Positions 43,899 to 53,674 of a stretch of 64,000 bases of DNA are shown here, piece by piece (position 1 is the stretch's first letter; the number at the start of each line of letters is the position of its first letter). The stretch lies in assembly GCF_028623165.1 (NCBI RefSeq), contig NZ_CP117768.1, positions 6,018,001 through 6,082,000 on the forward strand. Reading direction: 5' to 3'. Below the pieces are notes generated by a model. It was not told the origin of the DNA, ran no database searches, and saw only the letters and a program-made list of their open reading frames with translations. The position numbers and the translations under genes were made by a program. This DNA comes from Nostoc sp. UHCC 0926 (GTDB taxonomy: Bacteria; Cyanobacteriota; Cyanobacteriia; Cyanobacteriales; Nostocaceae).

Positions 43899-44555
43899 TT
43901 GACAACAGAACAAAAACACCTTGCAATAAATAAATCCGCCTTGGCACTACACACCACTACTCCCGAATTGGGTTTGGTAATTAGTAATTTTGCTGGTGAA
44001 ACTCGCTCTCAAATTTGGAATTTGGGGCGTGATTTATCTAGCTTAGTACATCAATATTTAATTGATTTTATCAAACCGCAAACTTGGGCAGATTTATCCT
44101 TGATCGCAGTTGCAAAAGGCCCTGGCGGCTTTACTGGAACTCGGATTGGCGTTGTCACTGCTCGGACTTTGGGGCAACAGTTAAATATTCCTGTATTTGC
44201 GATTTCAACTTTGGCTGCGGTAGCTTGGTCGGAAGTAGGCAAAAGTCAAAATCCAAAAACTATTGCTGTGGAAATGCCAGCGCAACGAGGTCAAGTTTTT
44301 GCTGCTATTTATCAGCTTGAGCCAGATGCTTCTAAACTAAGAGTGTGTTTGTCAGACAGAGTTTTCGCACCCGAAGCATGGCAGGAAACTTTAGCGAATT
44401 GGAACACTGATTATCAGCTGATTCAAGCTCAATCTGGGCTAGCAGCGACAGTGACCAGTATTTTGGAATTAGCTAATCTCGATTGGCAACATGGCAAGCG
44501 TCCTAATTGGTCAGAGGCTTTGCCATATTATGGGCAGCATCCAGTAGAAGTTTAA
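43899..44555 (+). CDS. tsaB: tRNA threonylcarbamoyladenosine biosynthesis protein TsaB
   Basis: The 218-aa protein has ALALHTTTPELGLVISNF (ASKHA phosphate-1-like strand) and the diagnostic IAVAKGPGGFTGTRIGVVTA, followed by LAAVAWSE and the IAVEMPAQRGQVFAAIY segment (TsaB consensus D-A-R, here M-P-A-Q-R). TsaB pairs with TsaD and TsaE to attach threonylcarbamoyl to A37 of ANN-decoding tRNAs. The start is TTG 43899 as the frame stands; an alternative start further in would remove part of the first strand. Confidence 0.9.
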   Translation: MTTEQKHLAINKSALALHTTTPELGLVISNFAGETRSQIWNLGRDLSSLVHQYLIDFIKPQTWADLSLIAVAKGPGGFTGTRIGVVTARTLGQQLNIPVFAISTLAAVAWSEVGKSQNPKTIAVEMPAQRGQVFAAIYQLEPDASKLRVCLSDRVFAPEAWQETLANWNTDYQLIQAQSGLAATVTSILELANLDWQHGKRPNWSEALPYYGQHPVEV

Positions 44556-44618
44556 CTGATATGCATCAATTCCTTCGCCAGGTTCTAATAATGCTAAGGA
44601 ATCGCGCAGAAATAACTT

Positions 44619-44892
44619 ATACCAATTCGCTATGAAGATGCACTTAATTTTTATTAAACGAACCGCCCTTCGGGTGACGCTCGTTGCGCTAAAGCGTCTC
44701 CCTTTGGGAGAAGACTCGCTCTAAGCGAACGCAAGAGCGTCTCTAAGAGTTGCCATGCCGCAGGCTTTACGCTGCGCTAACACCAGTCGCCTACGGCGGG
44801 AAACCCGCCGGAGAGCGCTGGTTCACCAAGTACGCCAAATACGCCAAGGAAGAAGGAATAATCATTAAGTGCAAGTTTAGGGAGAATTGGTA
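44619..44892. repeat. 274-bp miniature element with ATACCAATTC termini
   Basis: ATACCAATTC at 44619-44628 pairs with GAATTGGTAT at 44883-44892. The inverted similarity resumes at TGCACTTAAT / ATTAAGTGCA. The inside is a mosaic of GC-rich palindromes (CGTCTCCCTTTGGGAGAAGA and others). A related element is at 53675-53928 and a lone end at 52387. The remaining gap to 45071 shows no gene. Confidence 0.65.
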
Positions 44893-45071
44893 TTACCTAT
44901 AGAGCAATACGCTTGGGTTAAGGCTAAAACTATTTGTCAAAGTCAATTTTTTTACGAACCGCCAAGGACGCAAAGAACGCAAAGTAAGAGAAGGAAGAGC
45001 TTAAATTAGAACGATAAGATAGGTTTTTTCTAGGGTTTTAAGCGATCGCATCACGGTGCATAAATCCAAAA

Positions 45072-45989
45072 TCAAAACAGCCACAGCCAAACTGGGAGAG
45101 TCACCAGCAATACTATAGCCCCAGCCGCTAAGGCAGTAACTGCCAGATCGCGATCGAGATTGAATGTCTCAGCAATTACCAGTGTGGCGAAAGCTGGAGG
45201 CATGGCCATTTGTAGCATGATGATCTTTGCGATCGGCCCAGTTAATCCAAACAGTGGTAAAATGGTGCCCAATATCAAGGGAACTAGCAGCATTTTGATT
45301 CCCAAGCTGATCCCTGCTTGTGGTAGGCTACGCCAAGATTTGAGCAGCGCTAGTCGCATCCCAATTAACATCAGAGATAAAGCTACACTACTCCAAGCAA
45401 ATTTCTCCAGGTAAAATTCCGCGACTGTGGGAATTGTTACTTCTCGAAATAGCAAGCCAAATCCGAAACCCCACAGGGCAGGATTAATTAAGATGGGCCT
45501 AGCAAGCTGCCAATGATTATGGATACCACCGCCAAAACGCGCTGCTAGTAACACACCCAAGCCATAAGCTCCTGGGAATGAACCTAGCAAATCGTAAAAT
45601 AGTGCCCAAGCAAAGTATTCCTTACCTACAATTGCTAAGGTGATGGGAAAGCCAAGATAACCTGTATTACCCAACATCGCTGCTAATATCAAGCTAGCCT
45701 GAGTTGATTGTTGAGGGACGGGATTTCTAAAATAGACTTGTGCTTTAATTGCTAGCCAAGCTAAAAATGCGCCTAGTAAAATGGCTAGGTAAGCGAGCGC
45801 AGGTGCAATCCAAATTTGCCCTGACAAGCTAGATTGACGCAAAAAGGATACTATGCTTATGGGTACTCCCACCCAAAAAAGAAACTGTCCCAAACGAGTA
45901 GGAACTGTCACAGGTAGTTTGCGTCCCAGAATAAAACCTACCAGGACTAATCCTCCCAGCTTGACGTATAGTTCTAAAAGGTTTGTCAA
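45072..45989 (-). CDS. AEC-family transporter (auxin efflux carrier-like permease)
   Basis: The protein has 305 aa from TTG 45989 (MTNLLELYVKLGGLVLVGFI). About ten hydrophobic helices in two halves are separated by a polar region, as in AEC permeases. Typical pieces are LGQFLFWVGVPISIVSFLRQ, AAMLGNTGYLGFPITLAIVG with the unwound N-x-G-x-x-G, and MAMPPAFATLVIAETFNLDR. Substrates of bacterial members are malate, malonate or other small acids. An upstream ATG (46052) would collide with the divergent gene and adds a non-family N-terminus. Confidence 0.85.
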   Translation of the reverse strand: MTNLLELYVKLGGLVLVGFILGRKLPVTVPTRLGQFLFWVGVPISIVSFLRQSSLSGQIWIAPALAYLAILLGAFLAWLAIKAQVYFRNPVPQQSTQASLILAAMLGNTGYLGFPITLAIVGKEYFAWALFYDLLGSFPGAYGLGVLLAARFGGGIHNHWQLARPILINPALWGFGFGLLFREVTIPTVAEFYLEKFAWSSVALSLMLIGMRLALLKSWRSLPQAGISLGIKMLLVPLILGTILPLFGLTGPIAKIIMLQMAMPPAFATLVIAETFNLDRDLAVTALAAGAIVLLVTLPVWLWLF

Positions 45990-46091
45990 GATTGCGCCTA
46001 AAAACCACAGATGTAAAATGCTACCTGTTCCGTCTACTTTTGTCCAGTGCAAAATCTGTTATGGTTATCCCACAAAAACAGGAGTTTACCC

Positions 46092-46895
46092 TTGAATAAG
46101 GCTGGGTTTTCTGGAAAACCGCAAAACTCATCTAATGACCTTGGTGATGATATTCCAGTGGCTGTACGCGATACCCCTGATGCAACACCTAAAATTTGGT
46201 TGCAACCCCGAATTATGCTGATTGGGGGAATAACAGGATTTGTCCTGCTGGCTTTAATTAGCGGTTTTTTGTTTTTCGTCACAGCACCCAAAAAAACTGC
46301 CGATTTTCAACGTTTACCAGCTACTTCTGCTCCTCCAACTCCAGCAGCATCTAATAATTCTAGCGATACTGTGTTAGGGCATTTTCCCTACCCAGAAGCC
46401 CCTCAGTCAGAACTAGTAACCATCTCCGCAAATAGGGGCATTAGAATGCGAAAAGCTGCTGCCCAAAAATTTGAGGAGATGGTAGCAGCAGCGCGGAGTG
46501 CAGGTGTAATTTTAGTGCCAATTTCTGGCTTTCGCTCAGTCAAAGATCAGGAGCAGTTGTTTTTTAATGTCGGTGCCCAGCGAAATCAGACGCCAGCAGA
46601 ACGAGCTGCCCTCAGCGCTCCTCCTGGTCATAGCGAACATCACACAGGTTATGCTGTAGATGTTGGAGACGGAGCAGTATCAGCAACTAATCTCCAAACT
46701 AACTTTGACAAGACCAAGGCTTATCAATGGCTGCAAGCAAATGCAGCACGTTTTAGCTTTGAAATGTCATTTCCTAAAGATAATATTCAAGGTGTGAGTT
46801 ATGAGCCTTGGCACTGGCGTTTTGTAGGCGATCGCGATAGTTTGGAAATGTTTTACAAAGCCAGAAATTTAAAACCTGCTAAGATATCGCCATAG
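46092..46895 (+). CDS. D-alanyl-D-alanine carboxypeptidase-type M15 peptidase (VanY/LdcB-like)
   Basis: From TTG 46092 (with AGGAG 8 nt upstream) the protein has 267 aa. A membrane anchor at about residues 42-65 (IGGITGFVLLALISGFLFFV) is followed by a Pro/Ser/Thr-rich linker. The M15B domain has SGFRSVKDQEQLFF, the zinc motif GHSEHHTGYAVDVGD and VSYEPWHWRFVGD with the last zinc His. It trims D-Ala or L,D-peptides from peptidoglycan in the periplasm. It diverges from the AEC carrier gene with about 100 bp between starts. Confidence 0.9.
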   Translation: MNKAGFSGKPQNSSNDLGDDIPVAVRDTPDATPKIWLQPRIMLIGGITGFVLLALISGFLFFVTAPKKTADFQRLPATSAPPTPAASNNSSDTVLGHFPYPEAPQSELVTISANRGIRMRKAAAQKFEEMVAAARSAGVILVPISGFRSVKDQEQLFFNVGAQRNQTPAERAALSAPPGHSEHHTGYAVDVGDGAVSATNLQTNFDKTKAYQWLQANAARFSFEMSFPKDNIQGVSYEPWHWRFVGDRDSLEMFYKARNLKPAKISP

Positions 46896-46934
46896 GAGAT
46901 AGCAGACAGGAATCATTGGTTTTACCCCTTTTCC

Positions 46935-47068
46935 CCTAATGGAGGCTGAAGCACCACTTCCTTAAGAGGTGGACAATAATATCCAGCGATGTCCTTAGCG
47001 ATCGCATCTGGTCGGGAAATTTTATCTAGATTACAAAGTAAAATCACGGTAATTTTGTCATCAGAAAA
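46935..47068 (-). pseudogene. Possible C-terminal remnant of a beta-lactamase-like serine hydrolase
   Basis: The minus strand reads FSDDKITVILLCNLDKISRP, then DAIAKDIAGYYCPPLKEVVL. This resembles the final strand and helix of class C beta-lactamase-related hydrolases (D-x-L-x-V-x-x-L-x-N). Catalytic regions are absent. The similarity is short, so the call is tentative. Confidence 0.35.
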
Positions 47069-47073
47069 TTGTC

Positions 47074-47141
47074 GGTTGGGTAGAACGAAGTGAAACTCAA
47101 CAAAGTCACGGAAGTGTTGGGTTTCGTTCCTTAACCCAACC
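47074..47141. repeat. Imperfect inverted repeat on GGTTGGGTAGAACGAA
   Basis: GGTTGGGTAGAACGAA at 47074-47089 pairs with TTCGTTCCTTAACCCAACC at 47123-47141 with small mismatches. The loop contains CAACAAAGTCACGGAAGTG. I see no coding role. Together with the remnant and copy 4 below it fills the 478-bp gap before the PBP2 gene. Confidence 0.5.
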
Positions 47142-47203
47142 TACGCAGAAGTTGAGTTTTAGGCTTAACTGAACTGTATTGGTCTTTATCCTCGTTATAA
47201 AAC

Positions 47204-47299
47204 TTACAGTAGAATTCAAGTATTTGAACCACATCTGTCGTAGGGGCGCAAGGCCTTGCGCCCCTAGCGCGTGGTCTATTTACCTGAAAATAGCTGTAA
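47204..47299 (+). repeat. 96-bp palindromic element, copy 4
   Basis: The full-length copy has TTACAGT instead of TTACAGC at the left end and one change beside the otherwise intact central palindrome. It is located in the gap between the M15 peptidase and the convergent PBP2 gene. Confidence 0.88.
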
Positions 47300-47373
47300 T
47301 TACGAATTACGTAGCTTGCTTCTCGCCGGAGGCAAGTATTACGAATTACGAATTGTTTTAATTCTTCCTGCTT

Positions 47374-49221
47374 TTAGTCTCCAGTCACATGTCCTGAATT
47401 CTGAGTTTTAGCTTCTGATGGCTCAGGCTGAGGTTTTTGATACTTACCTGGATACTTATGCTGAAAATAAGCTTCCAACACTTGTAAAACCATCGGCCCA
47501 CAAACAGTACCGCCATGCTCGCCAGTATTTTCCCCAAAGGCCACAACCACAATTTCCGGCTTATTACTGGGGGCATAAGCACCAAACCAAGTATGATTTG
47601 GGCGACCAACACCGGCTTCAGCAGTGCCACTTTTCCCAGACGCTGGGGCAATTGTCGGTACATCTAAGCGCTTACCTGTACCCTCACTTACCACCTTCCG
47701 CAGTCCCTCACGGAGAACTTTGATGGTTTCCGGCTTCATATTTAAGGATTCTCGCCAACTTTTTGCTTCTTCGTTGTCTTTGAGCAAATGCGGCTGAACT
47801 CGATACCCACCATTAGCAGGAACAGAAAACATAATCGCTGATTGCAGGGGTGTGACTTGCAAAGCGCCCTGACCAATTGACATATTAATGGTGTCACCTA
47901 CACTCCAAGGCGTCTTCAAAACTCTTTGTTTCCATGTTTCATCTGGAACCAAGCCTTTTGATTCTTCGTTGGGAAATTCAATACCAGTTTTTTGACCAAA
48001 CCCGTATTTGCGACTCCATTCGATTAAAGTTGGGCCACCAACTTTTCTGCCAACTTGATAGAAAAAAGTATCACTACTCATAGCGATCGCTCTGGGAAAT
48101 CCCAATGGGCCAAATCCGGCGTGGTTCCACTCACCAAAAGTCACCCCACCAACAGTCAGGGAACCAAAGGTCTGTAATACTGAGTCAGGAGAGAATTGAC
48201 CTGATTCGAGTCCAGCTGTCGTAGTGACAATTTTGAAGGTACTGGCAGGTGGAAAGGCACTCAGGGCCCGATTGATCAAGGGATGGTCTTTACCTTGCAC
48301 GCTTTCCCAATCTTTCTGGGAGAGTTTTTGTTTGGAGAAGATGTTTGGGTCAAAGGTGGGGTAAGATACCAGTGCTAAAACAGCACCGTTATTCGGGTCA
48401 AGGGCTGCGATCGCGCCTCGGTGATTTCCCAAAGCTTTTTCTGCTGCCTTTTGCACATCCAAATCTATGGTCAGGTGCAAATCGTTACCAGCTTTTGCCT
48501 GTTTCTCCCCCAAAACCCGGATTGGTCTACCCGCACCATCTACTTCCACCTGCTGACCGCCCCATTCGCCCCGCAGAGTTTTTTCATAGGCCTTTTCCAC
48601 CCCCATCTGACCGATTACATCTCCCAGTCGATAGCCTTCCTGCTTCTTGTCCTTTAACTGGTCGGCGGTCAATTCCCGCGTATAACCGAGTACATGTGCT
48701 AATTGCTTACCGTGAGGGTAATAACGTACAGAATCTCTATTTATTTCTACTTCTGGTAGTTCATTTTTATACTCCTTTAATGCCGTGATTTGTGCTTCAT
48801 TTAGATCACGAGCAATGCGGATGAGCGAAGAAGAATTAGCACCTGCTAGTTCTAATTTCTTTTCCATCTCGTCTTGCGGGATGTTGAGAATTTGCGCTAG
48901 ACGGGGACCGACTACTGACCAGGAAGGCTTAGTATGTGCCATCGGCCACAAATATACAGAGCTAGGATAGCGAGTACTGGCTAAAAGTTTGCCATTTCGG
49001 TCAAAAATATTGCCCCGTTCTGGTTGTTTAAGAATCATCCGAATTCGGTTCGCTTCGGCTCGTTCCCGGAGTTTTGGGCCTTCAACAATTTGCAAATATG
49101 CCAAACGAGCCTCAATCCCAGCGGTCATTAATAGGGTAAATACAATTAAAAATATTGATTGGAAACCACGTCCAACTGTACGGGTATCTTTTTTGCTGCC
49201 AATTAATGGGAATAAAGACAT
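47374..49221 (-). CDS. mrdA: Penicillin-binding protein 2 (elongasome transpeptidase)
   Basis: From ATG 49221 (MSLFPLIGSKKDTRTVGRGF) the protein has 615 aa. A single N-terminal membrane helix (FQSIFLIVFTLLMTAGIEAR) is followed by the PBP dimerisation domain with RGNIFDRNGKLLASTRYPSS. The transpeptidase domain has the active Ser in FPPASTFKIVTT, SSDTFFYQVG as the SxD/N-type motif, and SGKSGTAEAG as the KTG-type motif. It crosslinks peptidoglycan during elongation. A TTG start 14 codons upstream is possible. No rodA or mreBCD genes are nearby. Confidence 0.92.
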   Translation of the reverse strand: MSLFPLIGSKKDTRTVGRGFQSIFLIVFTLLMTAGIEARLAYLQIVEGPKLRERAEANRIRMILKQPERGNIFDRNGKLLASTRYPSSVYLWPMAHTKPSWSVVGPRLAQILNIPQDEMEKKLELAGANSSSLIRIARDLNEAQITALKEYKNELPEVEINRDSVRYYPHGKQLAHVLGYTRELTADQLKDKKQEGYRLGDVIGQMGVEKAYEKTLRGEWGGQQVEVDGAGRPIRVLGEKQAKAGNDLHLTIDLDVQKAAEKALGNHRGAIAALDPNNGAVLALVSYPTFDPNIFSKQKLSQKDWESVQGKDHPLINRALSAFPPASTFKIVTTTAGLESGQFSPDSVLQTFGSLTVGGVTFGEWNHAGFGPLGFPRAIAMSSDTFFYQVGRKVGGPTLIEWSRKYGFGQKTGIEFPNEESKGLVPDETWKQRVLKTPWSVGDTINMSIGQGALQVTPLQSAIMFSVPANGGYRVQPHLLKDNEEAKSWRESLNMKPETIKVLREGLRKVVSEGTGKRLDVPTIAPASGKSGTAEAGVGRPNHTWFGAYAPSNKPEIVVVAFGENTGEHGGTVCGPMVLQVLEAYFQHKYPGKYQKPQPEPSEAKTQNSGHVTGD

Positions 49222-49424
49222 AAGACAAAGAATGATTCCAAGAGCGGTATTATCTGTATACAATTACCCTAAACTCTTCCCCAGTAATGGGTACGAAAGA
49301 ATCGGGCGAGTATATTCATTCCTGAACAATTGTTTTTGGCGGATACAATAAACCAAAGTGTCAAATCTAGTCTGCCCAATAGACTACTGACATCACGTAA
49401 GATCACGGCATTCTACTAAGGATT

Positions 49425-50552
49425 ATGGCTCAAATTGTCATGCAGAATCAGAGGGGGATAACAACTTTTCAGCCACTTGATGTTGAACTGCGTAATGTCT
49501 TCAAGTTTTTTAACCAAGAACCAGCAGTAAATGGAATCGACTTAGATGTTAGACAAGGAGAATTTTTTAGTATTTTAGGCCCCTCCGGTTGTGGTAAAAC
49601 AACAACACTGCGCTTAATTGCTGGGTTTGAAATCGCTGACGCTGGCAAGGTATTGATTCAGGGTCAGTCTATGACTAATGTGCCGCCTTACCGCCGACCC
49701 GTCAATACTGTATTTCAAAGTTACGCTCTATTTAACCACCTGAATGTCTGGGATAACATCGCCTTCGGATTGAGGTTAAAAAAAATACGTAAATCGCAAA
49801 TTGAAGCTAGAGTCGAAGAAGCTTTAAAACTGGTGAAAATGGAAAGTTTGCGATCGCGCTTTCCCAATCAACTTTCTGGTGGTCAACAGCAGCGAGTTGC
49901 TTTAGCAAGGGCCCTAGTCAACCGTCCCACCGTCGTATTACTGGATGAACCTTTAGGGGCGTTAGATTTAAAACTACGTAAGGAAATGCAGATTGAGTTA
50001 TCAAATTTACACAAAGACTTGGGATTGACCTTTGTGATGGTGACACACGACCAAGAAGAAGCATTATCTTTGAGCGATCGCATTGCCGTGATGAACCAAG
50101 GCAAAATTGCACAAGTTGGCACTCCCAGCCAAATTTATGAACGTCCCCAGACATCCTTTGTTGCTGATTTTATTGGCGATACTAATTTATTCAGTGGTGA
50201 AATCGTCGCGGTAGACTCCTCTAATGTGCAAATTTCGACGAAAACGGGACTTTCAATTGTCATTAACCGCGCTGAAGATACACCATCTGAATTATCACAA
50301 GCGGTGGTAGTGAGTGTGCGCCCAGAAAAAATACAGCTTTCGCTTTATCCACCCAATTTGCCAGCTAATTCCTTTGAAGGACGGCTTGTCAATGTTATGT
50401 ATTTGGGCACACACGTTAATTATGTTGTGCAATTAACAAATGGCATTAACATAAATGTGTTGCAACCTAATACTTTTGGCACTTTACCAGACCGCGACAC
50501 GCCCATCTACGCTTGGTGGGCAGAAAATGATTGTTTAGCTATTAGTCAATAG
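49425..50552 (+). CDS. potA: ABC transporter ATP-binding protein, PotA (spermidine/putrescine) type
   Basis: The 375-aa ATPase has Walker A GPSGCGKTT at 52-60, VFQSYALFNHLNVWDNIAFG (Q-loop, typical of PotA), signature LSGGQQQRVALARAL near 148, Walker B TVVLLDEPLGALDLKLR and the switch His in MVTHDQEE. A C-terminal TOBE domain follows (SVRPEKIQL ... MYLGTHVNYVVQL). It energises polyamine uptake at the plasma membrane. The permease and binding-protein genes are not in the next 10 kb, so it works with distant partners. Confidence 0.9.
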   Translation: MAQIVMQNQRGITTFQPLDVELRNVFKFFNQEPAVNGIDLDVRQGEFFSILGPSGCGKTTTLRLIAGFEIADAGKVLIQGQSMTNVPPYRRPVNTVFQSYALFNHLNVWDNIAFGLRLKKIRKSQIEARVEEALKLVKMESLRSRFPNQLSGGQQQRVALARALVNRPTVVLLDEPLGALDLKLRKEMQIELSNLHKDLGLTFVMVTHDQEEALSLSDRIAVMNQGKIAQVGTPSQIYERPQTSFVADFIGDTNLFSGEIVAVDSSNVQISTKTGLSIVINRAEDTPSELSQAVVVSVRPEKIQLSLYPPNLPANSFEGRLVNVMYLGTHVNYVVQLTNGININVLQPNTFGTLPDRDTPIYAWWAENDCLAISQ

Positions 50553-50778
50553 TTATAAGAATATGCCTTAATTGGTAAGAGGATCACTTTCTTCAGTTCC
50601 CTCACCTGGTAAGGAATTCACTTACAACAAGAAATTATTAGTTTGCTCAGTCTGTCACCTGATATTTATAGCGGCTTGGTAGATAATTCTTCTTAGTCAA
50701 ATCCTATCGGTGCGAATGGTGAGTTATAACATTCAGTAATGGAATAACACCTTGACCCTGTACTAGGAATACCAACCC

Positions 50779-51228
50779 ATGTCAATTTTGAAAAGAGTTC
50801 CTTGGGTGTCCCTGGCGTTAGTACTGCTTAGTTACAGTACTTTGGGCTGGGTAATATCTGAAACACATGCTCCTCTGTTTGTGTGGCTGGTAACTGTAGT
50901 TGCTATCTTGCTTTTAATAGTAACGTTGACCGCTCCTTGGCCGAAAATGACATATTACTATAGTATTTTGCTTAAATCAAATACTAGGTCTTTCGGCATT
51001 GCCGTCTTAGCAGCTTTCTCGTTTTTTCTTATGATTGCCTGGTTTGGGGTATTTCTTGATACCTTACTCATCATTTCAGCGACTATATTAGTCAGGATAG
51101 ACTTTCAAAAAGCTGGTCTTAGGGAAGGGCTAGCCTTTTCAGCTGCGTCTATCTTTTCATTGGGAGGTTTAACTTTGGGTGCGCTAACCTACAAGTTAAT
51201 ATATTCTCAAATTCCACTAACGTTATGA
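50779..51228 (+). CDS. Small integral membrane protein of unknown function
   Basis: The 149-aa protein has four predicted helices: VSLALVLLSYSTLGWVI, LFVWLVTVVAILLLIVTLTA, FGIAVLAAFSFFLMIAWFGV with FLDTLLIISATILV, and FSAASIFSLGGLTLGALTY. The size and layout fit small cyanobacterial membrane proteins. No family is recognised. It lies 226 bp after potA and may be independently transcribed. Confidence 0.7.
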   Translation: MSILKRVPWVSLALVLLSYSTLGWVISETHAPLFVWLVTVVAILLLIVTLTAPWPKMTYYYSILLKSNTRSFGIAVLAAFSFFLMIAWFGVFLDTLLIISATILVRIDFQKAGLREGLAFSAASIFSLGGLTLGALTYKLIYSQIPLTL

Positions 51229-51320
51229 AGTATACCCAAAAAAGCTAGCGATGCATGTGGCAGGCTGTTTGGTGTCGCTTCAGAATCGATATTGCTTACC
51301 TAAAGATTTCTTTTTGGCTG

Positions 51321-51353
51321 AGATTCCCAACTTCTTAAAAAAGTCGGGAATCT
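51321..51353. terminator. Hairpin between convergent genes
   Basis: AGATTCCCAACTT pairs with AAGTCGGGAATCT with one mismatch, followed by TGTT. It belongs to the same dispersed hairpin family as 3897-3934. Its position between the membrane protein gene and the MlaE-type gene suits a bidirectional terminator. Confidence 0.55.
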
Positions 51354-51373
51354 TGTTCAATACTTGTTTGGGT

Positions 51374-52180
51374 TCAAAATGCAGGCTGTTCAAACAGCAG
51401 TAGAGAGAGGAAAAAATCCATGATAAAAATTGACACCCAACTAGTAACAACTGCTTTTGTTGCAGATTCTCCTACTTCTTTGGCTCCCCCTTTAGTAGTT
51501 AAACCCCAACTACAGCCAATGACAGCAACCAGTACACCAAAAATAAATCCTTTTAGTAAAATAATAAACAAATCTGACGGTTCTAAAAAATTTCTGACTG
51601 ATTCTAAAAATGTTTCTGGAATAATTTTGTAAAACTGTGATGCAGCAAAAACTCCGCCGATGATGCCTGTAACTAAAGCCAAAATCGTCATCAAAGGCAC
51701 CATTAAACCACAAGCAATTACTCTAGGAAGTACTAGATAATCAATTGGATCAGTTTTGAGCATATAAAGTGCATCAATTTGGTCTGTGACTTGCATTGCA
51801 CCTATTTCTGCTGCAAAAGCAGAACCGACTTGTCCCGCCATAATACTAGCGGTCAAAATTGGAGCCAATTCTCTACAAAAAGCTAAGGCAAAAGCACCTC
51901 CCACAGCATCGACAGCCCCAAATCGGAGTAATTCCCTCGTTATTTGAATAGTAAAAATCATTCCTGCAAAACAGCTGACAAGGAGAACTGGAGAGATAGA
52001 ACCTGGCCCAGCAGTTACCATATGTTGCAGAATCTTGCGGTAGTACGTTTTTCCTTGGAGTAAATGTAGCCACACTTGACCGAAAAGCAGTACTGCCGCA
52101 AAACAGCGTATAATTCCACATTGCTGAAAATTTGTTTTTAGTCGCAATTTTATCGTCCTTAAAACTGACTTTTTTTGCAC
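51374..52180 (-). CDS. MlaE-family lipid ABC transporter permease (TGD1-like)
   Basis: The 268-aa permease has the MlaE family core: LLVSCFAGMIFTIQITRELL, ELAPILTASIMAGQVGSAFA, AAEIGAMQVTDQIDALYMLK, and DPIDYLVLPRVIACGLMVPL. VAVIGCSWGLTTKGGAKEVG is the conserved C-terminal motif. Five or six helices are visible. In cyanobacteria and plastids (TGD1) it moves phospholipids or phosphatidate between membranes with an MlaF ATPase and an MCE protein, neither encoded here. The length is normal. Confidence 0.92.
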   Translation of the reverse strand: MQKKSVLRTIKLRLKTNFQQCGIIRCFAAVLLFGQVWLHLLQGKTYYRKILQHMVTAGPGSISPVLLVSCFAGMIFTIQITRELLRFGAVDAVGGAFALAFCRELAPILTASIMAGQVGSAFAAEIGAMQVTDQIDALYMLKTDPIDYLVLPRVIACGLMVPLMTILALVTGIIGGVFAASQFYKIIPETFLESVRNFLEPSDLFIILLKGFIFGVLVAVIGCSWGLTTKGGAKEVGESATKAVVTSWVSIFIMDFFLSLLLFEQPAF

Positions 52181-52773
52181 ATATGTTACATCAATCCTCC
52201 AAAATCAGACTACAGATACAAATGGTGGAAACCCAGCCAGATGTAATCTGACTTTCTCAATTACGTAGACGCACAAAATGCGGCTTCCTGTAGGATATTA
52301 CGAATTGGTATTAGGGTATGGTACATGAACAGATGTACTGGATGTTTACCCTGAAAGTAGAGGAGGTGTTTGAGCATGGTTTAACTTATACCAATTCTCT
52401 ATGAAGATGCATAAAATAAAACCTCATGGAATAGAGCTTCAAGTATAAAATCATAACTTGTTCAAGAGGAGATTAACTCTGAAGATATTTGGGAGCATCC
52501 CAATGCAAAAATTTTCCAAAATCGTTACAAGTCATTGTGAATGAAGCGTACTTTTTCTCTACGAGACGCTCCGCGAACGGAGAACCCGCAGGGTAATTGC
52601 TCTCAAATTCAGCCGCAGTAACGATATTGAGTTCTCTAGCACTGACCAAAGCTGCTCACGCTGCTGTCTGATCCCACATCATTGATGACGGTAACTATTA
52701 AAATTTAGATTCCGCGCATGAGAATAATTACTACAATAAAATAGTCACGCACCTAATCTCTGGAGTTCTAGCA
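52181..52773. other. Intergenic region with repeat ends
   Basis: It contains a lone ATACCAATTC-type element end at 52387, a GGGAGCATCCC palindrome at about 52490 and a GAGACGCTCCGCGAACGGAG repeat at about 52564. No credible gene is present. Part of it must serve as promoter for the divergent neighbours. Confidence 0.4.
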
Positions 52774-53349
52774 GTGGGCTTATTTGATGATTTGAGTCGG
52801 TTTTTAGAAAACCGTTTAGAAGAATTCTTGCGTAACAATCCACATTTGGAGTTAGAGGCGCTGCTAGAACAGCTGCGTGAGCAAGAGGAAGACACATTAA
52901 AGCTGATCGCAGATTTACAATTACAAGAGAAGCGATCGCAAGAAAAAATTCTGTCCACCGCTCAAGAAATTCAGCGTTGGCATATTCGTGTTCAAAAAGC
53001 CAAAAACGCTGCCAGAGAGGATTTGGCAGCTGCGGCGGGTGAGCGAGAAGCAGCCCTATTGCGCGAAGGAAATCAGCGCTGGGGACATATGCAAGGGCTG
53101 AAAGAACGCATTAACCAATCTCAGGAACTACTGCAAAAAATTCAGCAGCGGCGACAGGAGGTGCAAGCTAAAGCCACCGAAGCACAGACAGCCCATGCTA
53201 AAGCGCAAACTCACCAGCGTTTGGAAACCAATGGCTGGTCAAATCAAACTAGCACTTATTCTGGTGGGTTTGATGACTTAGAAGATAAGTTTCGTCGCTG
53301 GGAAACTCAAGATGAGTTAGACCAAATCAAGCGGAATCTAGGGAAATAA
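52774..53349 (+). CDS. Cyanobacterial coiled-coil protein (TIGR04376-like)
   Basis: The protein has 191 aa from GTG 52774. The N-terminus GLFDDLSRFLENRLEEFLRN is followed by a long coiled coil rich in Glu, Gln, Arg and Ala (about residues 25-150), then FDDLEDKFRRWETQDELDQI near the C-terminus. From memory it resembles a conserved cyanobacterial family of unknown function (TIGR04376); a search was not possible. There is no signal peptide. It is probably soluble and scaffold-like. The gap 53350-53674 after it is AT-rich without a gene. Confidence 0.7.
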   Translation: MGLFDDLSRFLENRLEEFLRNNPHLELEALLEQLREQEEDTLKLIADLQLQEKRSQEKILSTAQEIQRWHIRVQKAKNAAREDLAAAAGEREAALLREGNQRWGHMQGLKERINQSQELLQKIQQRRQEVQAKATEAQTAHAKAQTHQRLETNGWSNQTSTYSGGFDDLEDKFRRWETQDELDQIKRNLGK

Positions 53350-53674
53350 TCGCAAAGGCTAAACTGGAAAGGATGAAAACTAAATAATAAATTTCATCCT
53401 TTATACTTCTGATTATATTTATTATCTGTATTATTAATAACAAGTTTTGCAAGTTATTTGCTATTAAAATTTTTACATGTTCACACTTGTATCAATCATC
53501 AAGCTAGTCAAATCTGGAAATTGTATTTAATTTACTAATCAGGATTTTTTTTTCTGATAAGGTTTAGTAAAGCCAACTTTTACCTTTTCTGTGTACTACT
53601 ACTATCATATCGTAAAAACACCTAATTTTTTTGAGTAACAGCCAAGGAGGAGAGGATCTAGGAAATCTTGTCGT

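Noticed and set aside
46047..46091. Longer N-terminus for the M15 peptidase
   Set aside because: The TTG at 46092 has an AGGAG 8 nt upstream. The extension would overlap the promoter region of the divergent AEC gene.
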